A stretch of DNA of 64,000 nucleotides from Agriotes lineatus (GCA_940337035.1 CALNHX010002790.1:103745-167744); one strand, 5' to 3'. Counted from the stretch's first letter, positions 1 to 12,009 are shown. Numbers and translations are program-made. The notes: generated by a model from the letters alone, not told the origin.

Positions 1-74
1 AGCCAGAATACAAATGAATAATATAAGTAGTATAAGTATTTTGTTATTAAATATTTGTATGTAATATGTATGTA

Positions 75-210
75 CAGTTGGCGCCATCGAAATGTGAACG
101 GATTCTTGCAGCCATGGCATTTTTTTCTGATTTTTATTATAGTAAACATAAAAATCAGACAAAAATGCCATGGCAGCGCGAATCTGTTCACATTTCGATG
201 GCGCCAACTG
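75..210. mobile_element. Palindromic MITE, Tc1/mariner-type ends
   Basis: The element is one long imperfect palindrome. Its left end reads CAGTTGGCGCCATCGAAATG, the right end is the exact inverse, and the arms continue inward through GCCATGGCA to a short AT-rich loop near 138-150. It is flanked by TA at 73-74 and 211-212. CAGT ends with a TA duplication are typical of Tc1/mariner-derived MITEs. It has no coding capacity; the ORF across it is a by-product. Confidence 0.75.
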
Positions 211-213
211 TAC

Positions 214-1075
214 CTACATAAGACTTACTATACCTGGCGCTGGGAACAAAAAATACAGTAGAACGTGCAAACCAAATTACAAATTACCATGCTGCCTGGA
301 TTAGTATTTAAATAGTAAATAGCTTAAAATCAGCGATACCAGTAATTCTAACAAAAAAATCTTTTCTGTTAAGTTTGACGTTTTTTGGCGAATTTGTGTT
401 TGATAGTTTGTGATTTACATTATTTGTTCATTTTAGTTTTCTGTTATTATTGTCTTTGTTACTTCTTTACACTTTGTTTTATACAGTATTTTCAATTACA
501 TGTGCACAAATGGCATGCTATTTCAGTTGGTCAGTTTTTTTTTTGTATGATAACCTCAACACATTATTTAATGTCAGTTGAAATTGTCTAATTATAACAA
601 CCACTATCTCTAATTTTCTTTAGTTATTATCATTAAAATTCTGATCTAGTCTTTATAATATTGCATTTGGGTTTCATGTTCTACTCTTACTTGTTCACTG
701 CATCCAGTATAGTATCTAAGGTTGAATATTTAAAATATATTTAGTAAATCTATTATACACTTGTGTTTTATTTCTTTTAAATTGCTGTTAGTATTTAAAA
801 CAATTAAAATTTTCTAGAAATACATGGGCTCGTAAACCGCTATTTTGTCGACATAAAATTAATTTTCAACACAGTCTCTTTGCCTAAGAATGCAAGCATT
901 AGAACTGTAAACATTCAAAAAATAATCTGATTTTGTATTTAAATGGCCATCTGCTGCAAGTTCTTTATCATCTCTGAACCAGTTTCTCCAGAGGCCTTTT
1001 TTAAAATTCGATGAAAAAGGTAATCGGCAGGGACTGGAATACAGACTGTAAGGGTTATGGTCTAATTCCTTAAAG
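214..1075. other. AT-rich stretch without recognisable features
   Basis: I see no conserved protein, repeat structure or RNA gene here. The ORF at 385-591 has low-complexity Phe/Leu/Tyr content and no family resemblance. Confidence 0.4.
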
Positions 1076-1079
1076 CCGC

Positions 1080-1420
1080 AGTACCATAGTATAAAACTTG
1101 CTGCATTAAGCTTGTATTAAGCATAACTGTTGCTTGTATCAAGCTTGGTTCAGGCTGGCCATAGAAAGAGCCACAATTGTCCAAAATAAGCTTGAAACAT
1201 GCTTAATGAATGAGCTTAATTCAAGCTCTCTTTAAGCTTGCAAAAGAAGCTTTATTTAAGCTTGCAAAACAAGCTTTAATTAAGCTTGCAAAACAAGCTT
1301 TATTTAAGCTTGCAAAACAAGCTTTCAGTAGGCTTGTCATGTGTAAACTAGTTTGCTTGTTTCAAGCTTGCCATAAGCTAGCAGACTTGCCGCAACAAGG
1401 TTGTTTCAAGCCTATATGCT
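1080..1420. repeat. AAGCTT-rich degenerate tandem repeat
   Basis: The hexamer AAGCTT or a one-base variant recurs dozens of times. The best-ordered part, about 1228-1325, is a tandem array with a unit of about 28 bp built on AAGCTTGCAAAACAAGCTTT. Each unit is itself a partial palindrome. The flanks decay into scattered GCTTG/CAAGC words. An ORF at 1210-1437 reads through the repeat and gives a periodic Ala-Leu-Phe-Lys-Leu peptide, most likely by accident. Confidence 0.7.
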
Positions 1421-1440
1421 GGTTATGGCAACCTTGATTC

Positions 1441-2812
1441 AAATTTATATCACACTTGCTTTGCTATGTGGGTAGCCGGCATTTTTCGATCTAATCGTCA
1501 AAATCTAAATGACTTTTGGATGACGGATGGAACAGGTATAGACATATTTCGCTCTATAATGAGCCTGAAATGTTCATTTCTTCTGGTTTGCCTTCACTTT
1601 AAAAATTTTTGAAATTGCCCAGAAAGACTAAAAACTGATAGGTGAGCACACATACGGTCAATTTTAGATTGATTTGTAAATAACTGTAAGGAAGCGTACT
1701 TGCCTTCACAGTATTTAACAATCGACCAAAAATTAGAGGCTTTTCGTGGGAGATGCTTGTTCAAACAGTATATCCCAAATAAAGCTGCTAAATAGGAGAT
1801 TAAAGTTGGGCAATGTTCAGTATGTTCAAGAAGTCGCGATCATATAACCAACTACACCTGTCATAGTTGCGATTTACATTTATGTTTGAAACATGCTGTG
1901 TTTCCATGTCAAAACTGCATTAACTCTGAGGCTGAATAAAGAAGCACCCATTATTTCTTTTGTAAGCTATGCATATTTTAGTATTTTTTATTTTTTATTA
2001 CTTGTGATATAATAATAACTTTTATTTAATAGAAATAATCGTTTATTGTTTTTATTATATCGCATTCTTATTTAAAAAAATCATTGATATTTATCCAACA
2101 GATGCAAATTATCTAAGTAGTTAATCTTCGCCAACAATCTTTTTCAATATTCAAGTGACAATTACTCATATGCTTACCTGACGCCCGTGAAGTAAATCTG
2201 TGGAATTAAGACTAGACACATCACTATTCCGTCATATGTTACACTTGAAATACTGCTGTGGTTCTGAAAGAAGGAAATGTTCATATCAAAAATGCTTTCT
2301 AGTCAGTTGCTTAATGAAATGTACACATTTACAAATATTGTACCTGTATATATTTACTATAAGTACATACCGAACAAGTTTGAAAGTACAAGCGGCTTGT
2401 ATTTAGAGCTAGAGGATTTGAAAAATATACCGAATCTACCATATGTATGTAGTGCTCCTTATTAGTAAGTTTGTGACACTCAAAATTCACCGATAAACTC
2501 TCAGTTTAGCACATTAGAAGTTGGGCTACACATATGCAGCAGTATCAGTACTCAAGTTTCTGTACCATAGATCATATGACTAAGGATTGCTAAATGGTAT
2601 TTATTTCACAATTGAACTTTCGCAAATGCCTAATATCAAAAACTAAATTAAAACTTTCATAACAAGTACCTAAGCTTTATATGGAAATCACTATTGGAAA
2701 CGTCGCCATAGTAAATCATTTGCTGTCTTTTGCTCTACTCACGTGCAAACAACCTATTCCAATTCTATAAAAGTAACAAGAAATAGAAGTCTAAACCGTA
2801 AAGGTAACTATA
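1441..2812. other. Intergenic or upstream sequence, no gene recognised
   Basis: This is AT-rich sequence before the zinc-finger array. ORFs at 2200-2465 overlap in two frames and match nothing I know. A possible splice acceptor (tatattag) ends near 2815, so earlier exons of the zinc-finger gene could lie upstream, but I cannot identify one. Confidence 0.3.
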
Positions 2813-4352
2813 TTAGTTACACATGCGCGGAATCATGCAAGAGAGAAGCCTTATGTATGCGCTATTTGTAATTTCAAAACATCACAGAAAAGTACTTTAG
2901 TTACACATGTGAGGAATCATACAGGAGAGAAGCCTTATGTATGCGTTATTTGTAATTTCAAAACATCACAGAAAAGTACTTTAGATACACATGTGAGGAA
3001 TCATACAGGAGAGAAGCCTTATGTATGCGTTATTTGTAATTTCAAAACATCACAGAAAAGTACTTTAGTTACACATGTGAGGAATCATACAGGAGAGAAG
3101 CCATATATATGCGCGGTTTGTGATTTTAAAACATCACGGAAAAGTACTTTAGTTACACATGTGAGGAATCATACAGGAGAGAAGCCTTATGTATGCGTTA
3201 TTTGTAATTTCAAAACATCACAGAAAAGTACTTTAGATACACATGTGAGGAATCATACAGGAGAGAAGCCTTATGTATGCGTTATTTGTAATTTCAAAAC
3301 ATCACAGAAAAGTACTTTAGTTACACATGTGAGGAATCATACAGGAGAGAAGCCATATATATGCGCGGTTTGTGATTTTAAAACATCACGGAAAAGTACT
3401 TTAGTTACACATGTGGGGAATCATGCAGGAGAGAAGCCTTTTGTTTGCGCTATTTGTAATTTCACATCACTGAAAAGTTTAGTTACACATATGAGGACTC
3501 ACGCAGAAGAAAAACCCCATATTTGTGCTGATTGTGATTTCAAAGCATTAGAAAAAAGTGTCTTAGTTGGACATATGAGGACTCACACAGGAGAGAAGCC
3601 TTATATTTGCACTGCTTTTGATTTCAAAGCATCATAAAAAGCTAGTTTTGTTTAGACATATGAGGAGGCATACTGGAGAGAAGCCTTATAGCTGTGCTGT
3701 TTGTAATTTCAAAGCATTAGAAAAAAGTGACTTAGTTAGACATATGAGGACTCACACAGGAGAGAAACCTTATATTTGTTCTGTTTGTGATTTCTAAAGC
3801 ATCGCGAAAAGGTGGTTTAGTTGCACATATGAGGAGTCATACAGGAGAGAAGCTTTATACTTGCGCTGTTTGTAATTTTAAAACATCACGGAAAAGTACT
3901 TTAGTTACACATGTGAGGAATCATGCAGGAGAGAAGCCTTTTGTATGTGCTATTTGTAATTTCAAAACATCACTGAAAAGTGCTTTAGTTAGACATATGA
4001 GGACTCACACAGGAGAGAAGCCATATATTTGTGTTGTTTGTGATTTCAAAGAATTAGAAAAAAGTTACTTAGTTGGTCATATGAGGACTCACACAGGAGA
4101 GAAGCCTTATATTTGCACTGTTTGTGATTTCAAAGCATCACAAAAAGTTAGTTTTGTTAGACATATGAGGAGACATACTGGAGAGAAGCCTTATCGCTGT
4201 GCTGTTTGTAATTTCAAAGCATTAGAAAAAAGTGACTTAGTTAGACATATGAGGACTCACACAGGAGAGAAGTCTTATATTTGCGCAGTTTGTGATTTCA
4301 AAGCATCGCGAAAAGGTAATTTAGTTAGTCATATGAGAACTCACACTGGTAA
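2813..4352 (+). pseudogene. C2H2 zinc-finger array, about 18 fingers, frameshifted
   Basis: This is a run of about 18 classical C-x2-C-x12-H-x3-H fingers joined by TGEKP-type linkers, each unit 84 bp. Proteins of this type bind DNA in the nucleus. The first fingers are nearly identical, and a three-finger block of 252 bp is repeated twice in tandem (about 2920-3423), which indicates recent unequal exchange. The array is broken. One finger near 3450 is shortened, one near 3610 has lost its second Cys, a stop and a 1-nt indel fall at 3637-3650, and an extra T sits at 3793-3797. The open parts are 2909-3637 and 3787-4644. The six fingers after 3830 are regular. No promoter, start codon or upstream exon is identified. 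It could be a dead gene, or a gene skipping the broken part by splicing. Confidence 0.75.
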
Positions 4353-5190
4353 TATGGCCGCCGGAGACGGTGATACCGAAAATCGCCCAAATATAGTGGT
4401 AAATCCAGTTACATACAAAAAGTGCTCAATATTATTTCATCCTTCATGCCTAGCACAGGCTGCGGGTGTAAAATTGGCGTATTGTCGTCACGAGGCTCTA
4501 GAAAGAGAGGTTATAGCATCCACTAGTGGAAATGCAGAAATATACCTACTAAAAATCATCAAAGGACTTGAGGAAAAGAATACCTTACTACCGGAAAACT
4601 GTGAGTTATGGAAGCAAAGGCCTTATCATTGGAAAATCAGTTAAATTCTGTAAACCTAACCAACAAGGTGGAAAATTCCCGCCAAGATCAACATCAAAAC
4701 TCCGCCCTCCTGCACGATATGGATGTTGATGAAAACAGTCTGCCGACAAATGGTGCTAACTCAAACTTTGGAAAAGACGATGTAGTAACAATGATTACAC
4801 ACAGCCGAACAAAAGAAATGAAGGTTTTGTGTTCCTCAGAACGTCAAAGTTAAAACGTTATTCCAAGCAACAAGTAAGTGGAAATCAAAACAATGACGAT
4901 TGGCATAAAAAATTCACAAAAAGGAAAAATTCATGTATAATACGGCACCAGAGAAGAAGAAAACGACTTCACCCATGAAAATATGCTTGTCAGGGATAAA
5001 AAAATCTAGCTCTTCCTATCGAAAGTTAGGGAAGGAGCCATAGAGAAAACTGTAAAAGCCTACATTGCAAGACAAGCCAAAACTTCTGAAGATGACACCG
5101 AGATAAAACTGCCAACCTAAGGTAAAAATGTGTCTTTTTGGCCAAAGGGCGTCGCTTTTGAACGCTTCAACGTTGCTCGGGGACTCAATT
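4353..5190 (+). pseudogene. Non-LTR retrotransposon ORF1 remnant fused to zinc-finger frame
   Basis: Directly after the last finger the same frame continues into a different protein starting MAAGDGDTEN (4353-4644). It has a Cys/His cluster (KCSILFHPSC...YCRH) resembling the PHD-like finger found in ORF1 of many insect Jockey/CR1-type retrotransposons. A second frame (4608-4853) continues as a charged, coiled-coil-like stretch. Decayed sequence around 4975-5180 includes a WPKGVAFERF motif that I associate with the end of such ORF1 proteins. Several stops and frameshifts make it non-functional. The family assignment rests on recalled motifs, not on a search. The in-frame join to the zinc-finger array makes a chimeric reading frame. 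Confidence 0.5.
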
Positions 5191-5545
5191 TTTTAGACAC
5201 GAAGTAGACGGAACAAACCTAAATTTCACTCCAGATAAGAACGAAGTCAACTATGGAAAGCAAAGTAACTATGTGCTTGAAACAAATCTGAGAAGGTCCA
5301 ATGAAAATCAAACTTTATACACCACACATACCGAGAATAAAACGGCACTTCTGTTACCAGGTGAAGCCGTCGAAATCGAAAATTCGGGGTGGAGCCTACA
5401 ACCACAACTACTTCACCAGGCCACCAATAGAAGTCTCGGCCGCCTGGACGGAATTGTATAAATACGGCTTTTCAACCAAAAGTCACTTCTTGGAGTCTAG
5501 GCTCAGAAGGCAGCTACTACTCAGGATTAGACAGATTGAGGCCTG

Positions 5546-5703
5546 AGTAGTAGCAAAATCCTCCGATCGTCGCCGTTGGATCTTCGCCGCCGTAACCGAC
5601 GTCCGACCACGGGAGACGCCGAGCTAGCCAGCTGCCGTCCCGTGCCGCCGCCAACGTCTGGATATCTGGAGATCCGCGCCAGTGCCGTTCCTCGACGCCG
5701 GAG
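5546..5703. other. GC-rich target sequence, left half
   Basis: This is a markedly GC-rich block rich in CCG and CGCCG. It continues on the other side of the LTR element at 12392-12440, so the two were one sequence before insertion. It resembles the 5' region of another retroelement or a GC-rich exon; I cannot tell which. Confidence 0.4.
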
Positions 5704-5707
5704 AGCG

Positions 5708-6067
5708 AGTTAAGTTGCCAATCGTGGCCTTAACGAAAAAAAACTTTATTTATTTTACTACACAAGTTTTTAATTAAATAAGGAGTTACAAATTTGTACA
5801 GAGTAACGTTCTGTAAGAAGCACTATAAAAACTAGTAACGTTCTGTAAGACACAAATCTATAAACTAAACTAAAATTACACAAGTACGGCTATTTATAGC
5901 CTCTGCCATCTTCGGGTGGCGTGATTGAGTGGCGTCACATAATTTCACAATATTGCGCAATGTTTCACAACTCTAACACTTCTTTTCAGTTCAGAGAATT
6001 CTAAATATAGAATTCGCGGCAGCAAGCATTTATTTTGATAGTTAATTGGTTGAGTGGTTACATTACT
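5708..6067 (-). repeat. 3' LTR of the errantivirus-type element
   Basis: This 360-bp copy matches 12027-12387. Differences are confined to positions around 5780 (one indel, one substitution) and 5886-5887 (two substitutions). On the minus strand it begins AGTAATG and ends AACT. Confidence 0.93.
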
Positions 6068-6078
6068 CCTCCCCTCTT
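6068..6078 (-). other. Polypurine tract
   Basis: Read on the minus strand this is AAGAGGGGAGG, immediately upstream of the 3' LTR. It is the expected primer for plus-strand DNA synthesis. Confidence 0.75.
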
Positions 6079-6102
6079 AAGACAATTCAAAGCATTTGAA
6101 TT

Positions 6103-8345
6103 TCACGTTTTGATTTCTAAGAACTCAAAAGGTTTAGGAATATCGTCTTTAAATACTTTTGATTTTATATATGCCATGAATTTATCTTGTAAGGCTTGGC
6201 GTTTACAATAGGTATACACTAACAAACTTAAGATTATTATTACAATCATGCTTAGTATTATAATCGTGGTTACAGAAATGTATTGCAAGTTCGTTACATT
6301 GGCAGGCTCAAGCGCCCTTTGTATTCCCCCAAGCTGTGACTGGTCTTTAATCAGCTCTTTAATGTTGATCGGTGTCAGATCCACACTTGCTGTTTTAGTG
6401 TGTTTAGCACTATTTGCATCCAAGGCATCAATATTGGGTATTTGCAACTTTACAAGTTTTGAAGAAGAGGTTCTGATTTGGAACAACAAGGTGTCATGGT
6501 CAATGACTGCCGTGCAATCCGGTGTGAGATGAATTAGATTCGTTTTTGTTACTATTTTCCTTGACTTGGTGTCTAAGCATTTAATGTCAATAGTTACTTT
6601 TTGTGGAGTAGTAACCAACCAAGTGGAATCGTCAATTTGGGCTATTTTAACTTTTAGTAAGTTAAACAGGTAGGGTGAACAAGTTTTGTTGGAGGAAAAA
6701 GACAAAAGTTGGGTCTCACATAACTGGTTATTAACAACGGAAAAGTGGTATTTCTCAGTGCAAAAATAGGAACCGGTGGTTACCAATTTACAGTGGTCCA
6801 GTTCGACGGGTATTGACGTTGCAAGGTTGAAGAGTATGGTTTTATAGGTAGGAATGATCATACGGTATAAATTGGAGTCAATGTATACCGGGAACGGTAT
6901 CAATTGCATGAGTTGGTAAATAGTGTCTTTGTGCACTAATGGTATTTCGAAGACGAACGTTATTTTGTTATTAATTTGATAAGCTTGGATTAATATTATA
7001 GATTCGTAAAGATGAAGGGTTTTATGATGCACAGGGTAAGGTAAAGAAAGCATGTTGTCTGAGTTTTCAGAAAGGTAGATAGAGATTTGATTGAGATTGG
7101 ATAATAGTTCTGCGTTATCAAGTAGGGACATATGCATTTGTTGGTTTTGTGCAAAGGTGAGAGATGTTTCTAATTCGAGCCAGGTGTTTACAAACATTTG
7201 TAACGAAAATATTGATTCTGATAGGACACTCTGAATAGAGAGTGAGTTTATGTTGTTGGTTATAGCACGATTTTGTACAATCAATTTCTGTAGATTTGTA
7301 TTTAAAAGCTCCTGATTTTTAGTTAGGGTAAATATAGCGTTTTTCCACGACCGGGAGTAGAAGTCCGTTTCTATAGCATCAAAATTGTCACAGAAGTAGA
7401 ACATTTGCTCCCTAGAGACTAAATAAGACAAACATTTCCCAGGGAGTTTTCATTATGACTGACACAACAATTATGCCAAATTCGAGGTTATCAGGTTAGG
7501 TTTTGCGTCAGTTTTGACACAAACTGACCCAAACCCTAACCTGCTAATCTCGAAATTGACTTATTGTGAGCTCTTGTCATAATGACTTACAGTGCCACTA
7601 ACTTTAAAATTTACCATAGGCTACTAATTTTAAAATAATTGTAACTAAAATGTCAATAAATGACGTTTAAAAAAACGGGTTTTTCGTTTTTAATCTTCCT
7701 GCAACGTGAAAAAAATAGTATATGCAACTCGGAGAGAATGCTATTTTGCTTCAGTGCAATTTCTGACTCTCGGGCTTCGCCCTCGAGACAGAAATTGCAC
7801 CTCAGCAAAATAACGCATTTCTCTCCCTCATTGCATAATCTACTATTATGGAATCATTTATTAAATGTGTATGTTGACTTAGAATTTTATTGTGGATATC
7901 TCTTGTAGATTGAAGATCCGCAATGGCATTCTCGTATTTTTCTCCGTCTTCAGGGTCAAGATTGCCTGTCAAAAATTTAAATACAGTACCGAGTCCATTT
8001 ATTACTCCGCGTTTTATTCTGATTGTATCTGAAGGGAATATTTGATCAATCATGTTATCAATTCTTATGATGTACTGTTGGATCAACAATAGCATGTCAT
8101 TGTGATTTAATTTTGTTTGTTCTTCATTTTTAACTGTGTAAAAATCACGATTTCTTAATTTAAGAATAGAGTCTAATAATGAACGTCTAAGGATAGTATA
8201 ATTTGTTAATAAGGGTGTATAGTCAAATGTCTTTATAATAGTACAGTCGCTTTCTTTAATTTGCGCTTTTCCTAGGTTTTGAGGGTATAGGCCAGGGTTG
8301 TCTGATAGGTCCTTAATTGTTACGTCTCCTGTAACTAAGAGGATA
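6103..8345 (-). pseudogene. env gene (baculovirus F-protein-like), interrupted
   Basis: This is a remnant of an insect retroviral envelope glycoprotein. The N-terminal part (about 8345-7840) carries a furin-type site RIKR followed by a GVINGLGTVFK-like fusion segment, the hallmark of errantivirus Env related to baculovirus fusion proteins. The C-terminal part is open at 7431-6103 (442 codons). It has heptad-rich segments, several Cys and, near its end, one strongly hydrophobic transmembrane helix with a short basic tail. The two parts are separated by an insertion of roughly 400-500 bp (about 7345-7838), so no full protein can be made. The start of env is not clear, and a spliced leader is normal in this group. 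Confidence 0.8.
7440..7838. mobile_element. Composite palindromic repeat inserted in env
   Basis: It has two hairpin parts. At 7453-7585 an imperfect palindrome runs from cattatgac to gtcataatg and contains GGTTAGGTTTTGCGTCAG with its inverse. At 7733-7826 a second inverted repeat has arms starting GGAGAGAATGCTATTTTGC around a gggcttcgccc loop. The middle (about 7600-7760) is homologous to 18420-18560. It interrupts the env reading frame. Exact ends and a target duplication were not found. Confidence 0.6.
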
Positions 8346-8430
8346 CTGCAACTGCAGAACCAGATGTAGTACCTGTAACAGGTATTATTTCGTCAGTTTG
8401 GCGTATTTCATTTGCATGTCTTTTAAATGT

Positions 8431-9462
8431 TTATTTGGTAGTTAAATCTTCAACAAGATATGTATTATTGTCTAGGATTTTTATAATTTTGAAGGGTTCT
8501 TTAAATTTCATACTTCTTTTATTTCTTCGGTCATTTTTAAGGAAAACTTTTTGATTAACTTTAAAAGATACAAGTCCTTCATCTTTATTAATTTTTTCAT
8601 TTCTTTGTTCTTTGGCTTGTTTTTGTTTAGACTGGATTTCTGAGTAAAAATGCGACATTTTATTTTTATGGTCATTAATGTAAGTCTCAAAATAGTTATC
8701 ATTGCATAATTCAAATGGATTATGACTGTCTGTATGTCCAAATAAAATTTCAGAAGGAGTAAATTTTAAATTGGAATGTATTGAGTTATTATAGGCTAAT
8801 ATGCAATAAGGCATTTTTTCTTTTTCAGGGGTATGCTCTAATAATCTATAGTGTTCTAAAATTGTCGAGTGTACTCGTTCAATGAGTGCATTTGATTCAT
8901 GATGCAAAGGTGTAGTTAGATGTAATTGTATTTTATGTAATTTTAAAAATTCTTTTATTATAGCGTTATCGAATTCGTTATCAGCGATGATTTTCTGAGG
9001 TACGGCATAATGTGAGAAAAATTTTAACAATGCTTTTGTTATGTCTATTTTGTTTTGGGATTCTAATAAATATGCTTGTGTGAATTTACTGAAATTGTCA
9101 ATTACGGTTAAATATTTAGTTTGATTGATTTGGAAAATATCTATGCTGATACAAGAGAAAGGTTTCTCATAAGTAGGCGATAAACTAAAAGGCAATGTAT
9201 TTGGGTGTCTATGATATTTTTCTCGTTTACATGTGTCACAATTATTGATGTATCGCTTAATATCATTGTCAATTCCTTTCCAATAATAAGTACGTTTAAG
9301 GTGTTCGCTAGTTTCGTTAATTCCTCTGTGATTAGTTTTACCTAAATGATAGTCCGAAATGTGTTGTTCACGGTGATCAGGATTAGTAACATAAGTTACT
9401 TGCTTAGTGCATCGATGGAAGTGAGGAGAATTTTCATTACTGTTTTCAGTAATAAATTTGGA
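8431..9462 (-). pseudogene. Integrase region of the errantivirus-type pol
   Basis: An open frame covers the zinc-binding H-H-C-C domain (about 9390-9220, His-His then CDTC) and the catalytic core. The core has Asp in SIDIF, Asp in ADNEFD and Glu in LIERVHST, so all three catalytic positions look present. A basic Lys-rich C-terminal segment follows. Upstream of about 9462 the frame has stops, so integrase is no longer joined to RNase H in one frame. The enzyme would insert the DNA copy into the genome. Confidence 0.85.
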
Positions 9463-9751
9463 AATTTATCAAAAATATTTTCGTCTTGAAATATACAGTA
9501 ATAATGGGAGTTTGGTGTACAATATTCTAATAGTAATTGTACAAACTTTTCGTGGAAGTTATTGTTCACAAAAATACTTATATGTGTGTAGCCATCGAAT
9601 CTAGTGATTCTAAATGGTTTTGGAATTACAGCATTAATAAATTCTAACTGATTCTTATGATATTGCAGGGGTAGTTCAGATATGTCTATTACTGGGGATG
9701 ATGAATGTTGTGAATGTACAGTATTTACATCACTCTCAATATTTTGATTAT

Positions 9752-10414
9752 CTATTGGTTCAATTTCTTGTATAGGTGGTACAAAAGTAGGTATAGTTGT
9801 TCAATTGATAGGGGATTTATATTAATTCGACTTAAGGCATCAGCTACCTTATTGGTTTTTCCTGGTAGGTATTTAATGGTAAAATTAAATTCTTCTAATT
9901 TTATACTCCAACGGGTTAATTTAGAATTTGGCTCTTTGATGTTGCGAAGCCATATTAAAGGTCTATGGTCTGTAAATATTGTAAAATGTACGCAATATAA
10001 ATAGGGGCGGAAATGTTTGCAGGCCCAAACAATGGCTAATAATTCTCGTTCTATTGTGGGGTAGTTAATTTCGGCTTGGTTAAGAGTTCTTGATGCATAG
10101 CTGATAGGTCTGTTATTTTGTGATAATACTGCTCCAATAGCAAATTTGCTAGCATCTGTAGTTAGCTCAAATGGTTTTGTAAAGTCAGGATAAGCTAATA
10201 TTGGATCATTAGTTAGCAAGATTTTTAGTTTCTCAAATTGTTCAATGAAATTTTGATCGTGTATAATTTTTGAATCTTTCTTTAAACATAAAGTCAGGAA
10301 TTTTGTTATTTTAGCATAATCTTTTATAAATTTTCGATAATAACCTAAAAGTCCTAGAAACGATTTTATATCAGTTCTAGTTTTTGGTAAGGGAAATTTC
10401 ATAATAGCACTGAT
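9752..10414 (-). pseudogene. RT thumb and RNase H of the errantivirus-type pol
   Basis: The segment starts in the RT connection (KFPLPKTRTDIKSFLGLLGY) and continues through RNase H. Catalytic acidic residues are visible in TDASKFAIGAVL, ERELLAIVWA, TDHRPL and VADALSR. The RT palm with its YxDD motif is missing: the preceding frame ends just before where the palm should begin. Short shared sequence (GTAAAA..CCAAA) at the join suggests a microhomology deletion near 10410-10440. Confidence 0.85.
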
Positions 10415-11442
10415 TTTATCTGGGTTTGGTTTTTTACTTCTTCGCGATGAACATGAGGGTAGCGATAATTTTTTGTAAAGATTGGAATGTCATTTTTTGT
10501 ACGTATAAAATGTCTTGTCAAGTTTGTGTAAGTCAATGGTAGTTCTGGGTGATGAAAAATATCTTGGAATTCGTAACATAGAGTCGTTAATGCATGAGCT
10601 TCTTCAGCATTTAAATGTGTTGTATTAATGTTTTTTAAGTTTTCATTTTGAAGTTGATTTCGAGATTTTAAATTAAAATTTTGATTCTGAGTATTGATGT
10701 TATTTATTTCTATTAAATTTGAGTGTTTATAGTCATCTAATAACAGTGGGTTGTAAATATAAAATTCTTTTGTCTGATTGGATGTATTAATTGCTGTTGT
10801 ATAAAAATAATTATTATGGACTTTAACTATAGCTCTAGGTGTTCTACAGTCTTTGTCAAATATTATTTTGTCACACAAATATGTACCATTACTATTTACA
10901 GTTGGTAAAATAATATGTTTTTCTGATCTAGGGGGTAGATTTTTTGAATTTAATAATTTATAATCTTTTATAGGTCTGGCTTCAGGTCCAAGGGAAATTT
11001 TTGAGTTAAAAGTGGCTAAATGTGTTCTAACTCTGTTATAAAAGTCAATAGGGGATTCTTTCTGATTTTGTTTCATTCTTGCAAGATCTATGGTTAAATT
11101 TAATTCTGATCGCTGATCTCCAAAGTTATTGTTTAGTGTTAATTTTAATTCGTTCCAGTTGTTGAATTCATAGCCGATAACGACTTCTAAAGCCTTGTCT
11201 TTTAATTTATTTCTAACGGATGAAAGTAAAAATTTATTAATATAGGCTTCTGGCTGAGCTGGTATTAAAAATTGGGATAAAATTAGCTCAACAGATCTAA
11301 TAAATTCTGATAAAGTTAGTGGGTTACCGTCGTAACTTGGAATTTCAGAAACCATTCGTACAGAAAAACCTGGTGGGAATAAATCTGCCATGTTTCGATT
11401 TGCTTGTATTTGGTTGAAAATTAAACGTGGTGGTCTCAGCAT
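10399..11442 (-). pseudogene. gag N-terminus fused in frame to the pol linker/RT N-terminus
   Basis: The first part (about 150 codons from 11442) resembles gypsy-group Gag, with EIPSYDGNPLTLSEFI. It passes directly into sequence that normally lies between protease and RT. It ends with the N-terminal RT segment (HLNAEEAHAL...RYPHVHREEV). The C-terminal half of Gag and the protease are therefore deleted without loss of frame, while the next deletion removes the RT core and shifts the frame. The start at 11442 is the first Met, 13 codons before a second upstream-type Met in MADLFPPGF. Confidence 0.8.
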
Positions 11443-11628
11443 AAAAATTCACTATTAGTTTTAGCGATTGATTTTTATGTTAGTAAACAGTTTATTCTAG
11501 GGAAAATTTAACACAAAGCAGTGCTTAATCTGTGCGATGCTGAGTCAAGCTTACTGCGTTCTGTTACGTACTAAGTAGGCTAAATAAATATTTAAAACTA
11601 TGTTATTGGGTTTATAATTTGTTTAAAA

Positions 11629-12009
11629 ACAAACACACACACACTTTAAAACGTAAAAGGTTGCTTACTTCATATTTGTAGTTGGAACGTGTAGACTTCC
11701 TTTGGAGTGGTCGTACAGGTGGTCCGTGGTTAATTAAAGGTGTAGATACCCTCTGGATTGGTCGTACAGGTGATCTCGATGATCAGAAAACTCCTCGATG
11801 GCGCAGGTGTCTGCGATAGACTGATGTCTCCGATAGACTGGTCCAGTAGTTAGCGGTGCTGCTTTTTGGCGATGTTTGTCCTCCAAGTTGCGTTGCTTCG
11901 TACCGGTGTTGGTTGATTTCGGAATACTTGGTTAAGTATTAAAATACACAAAAAAGCGTAAAATAAAAAAAAAAAATTTTCAAAATTTCACAGTGCCCTT
12001 TTGCCAAGT
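11629..12009 (-). other. Untranslated leader between primer site and gag
   Basis: No ORF. It holds a short CA microsatellite (11631-11644) and a direct duplication of about 36 bp, each copy containing TGGTCGTACAGGTG (near 11689-11724 and 11740-11775). Confidence 0.5.

Noticed and set aside
1210..1437. 75-codon ORF over the AAGCTT repeat
   Set aside because: The peptide merely mirrors the tandem repeat; nothing protein-like lies outside it.
6248..6532. Plus-strand ORF opposite env
   Set aside because: It is antisense to the env frame, which has clear family features.
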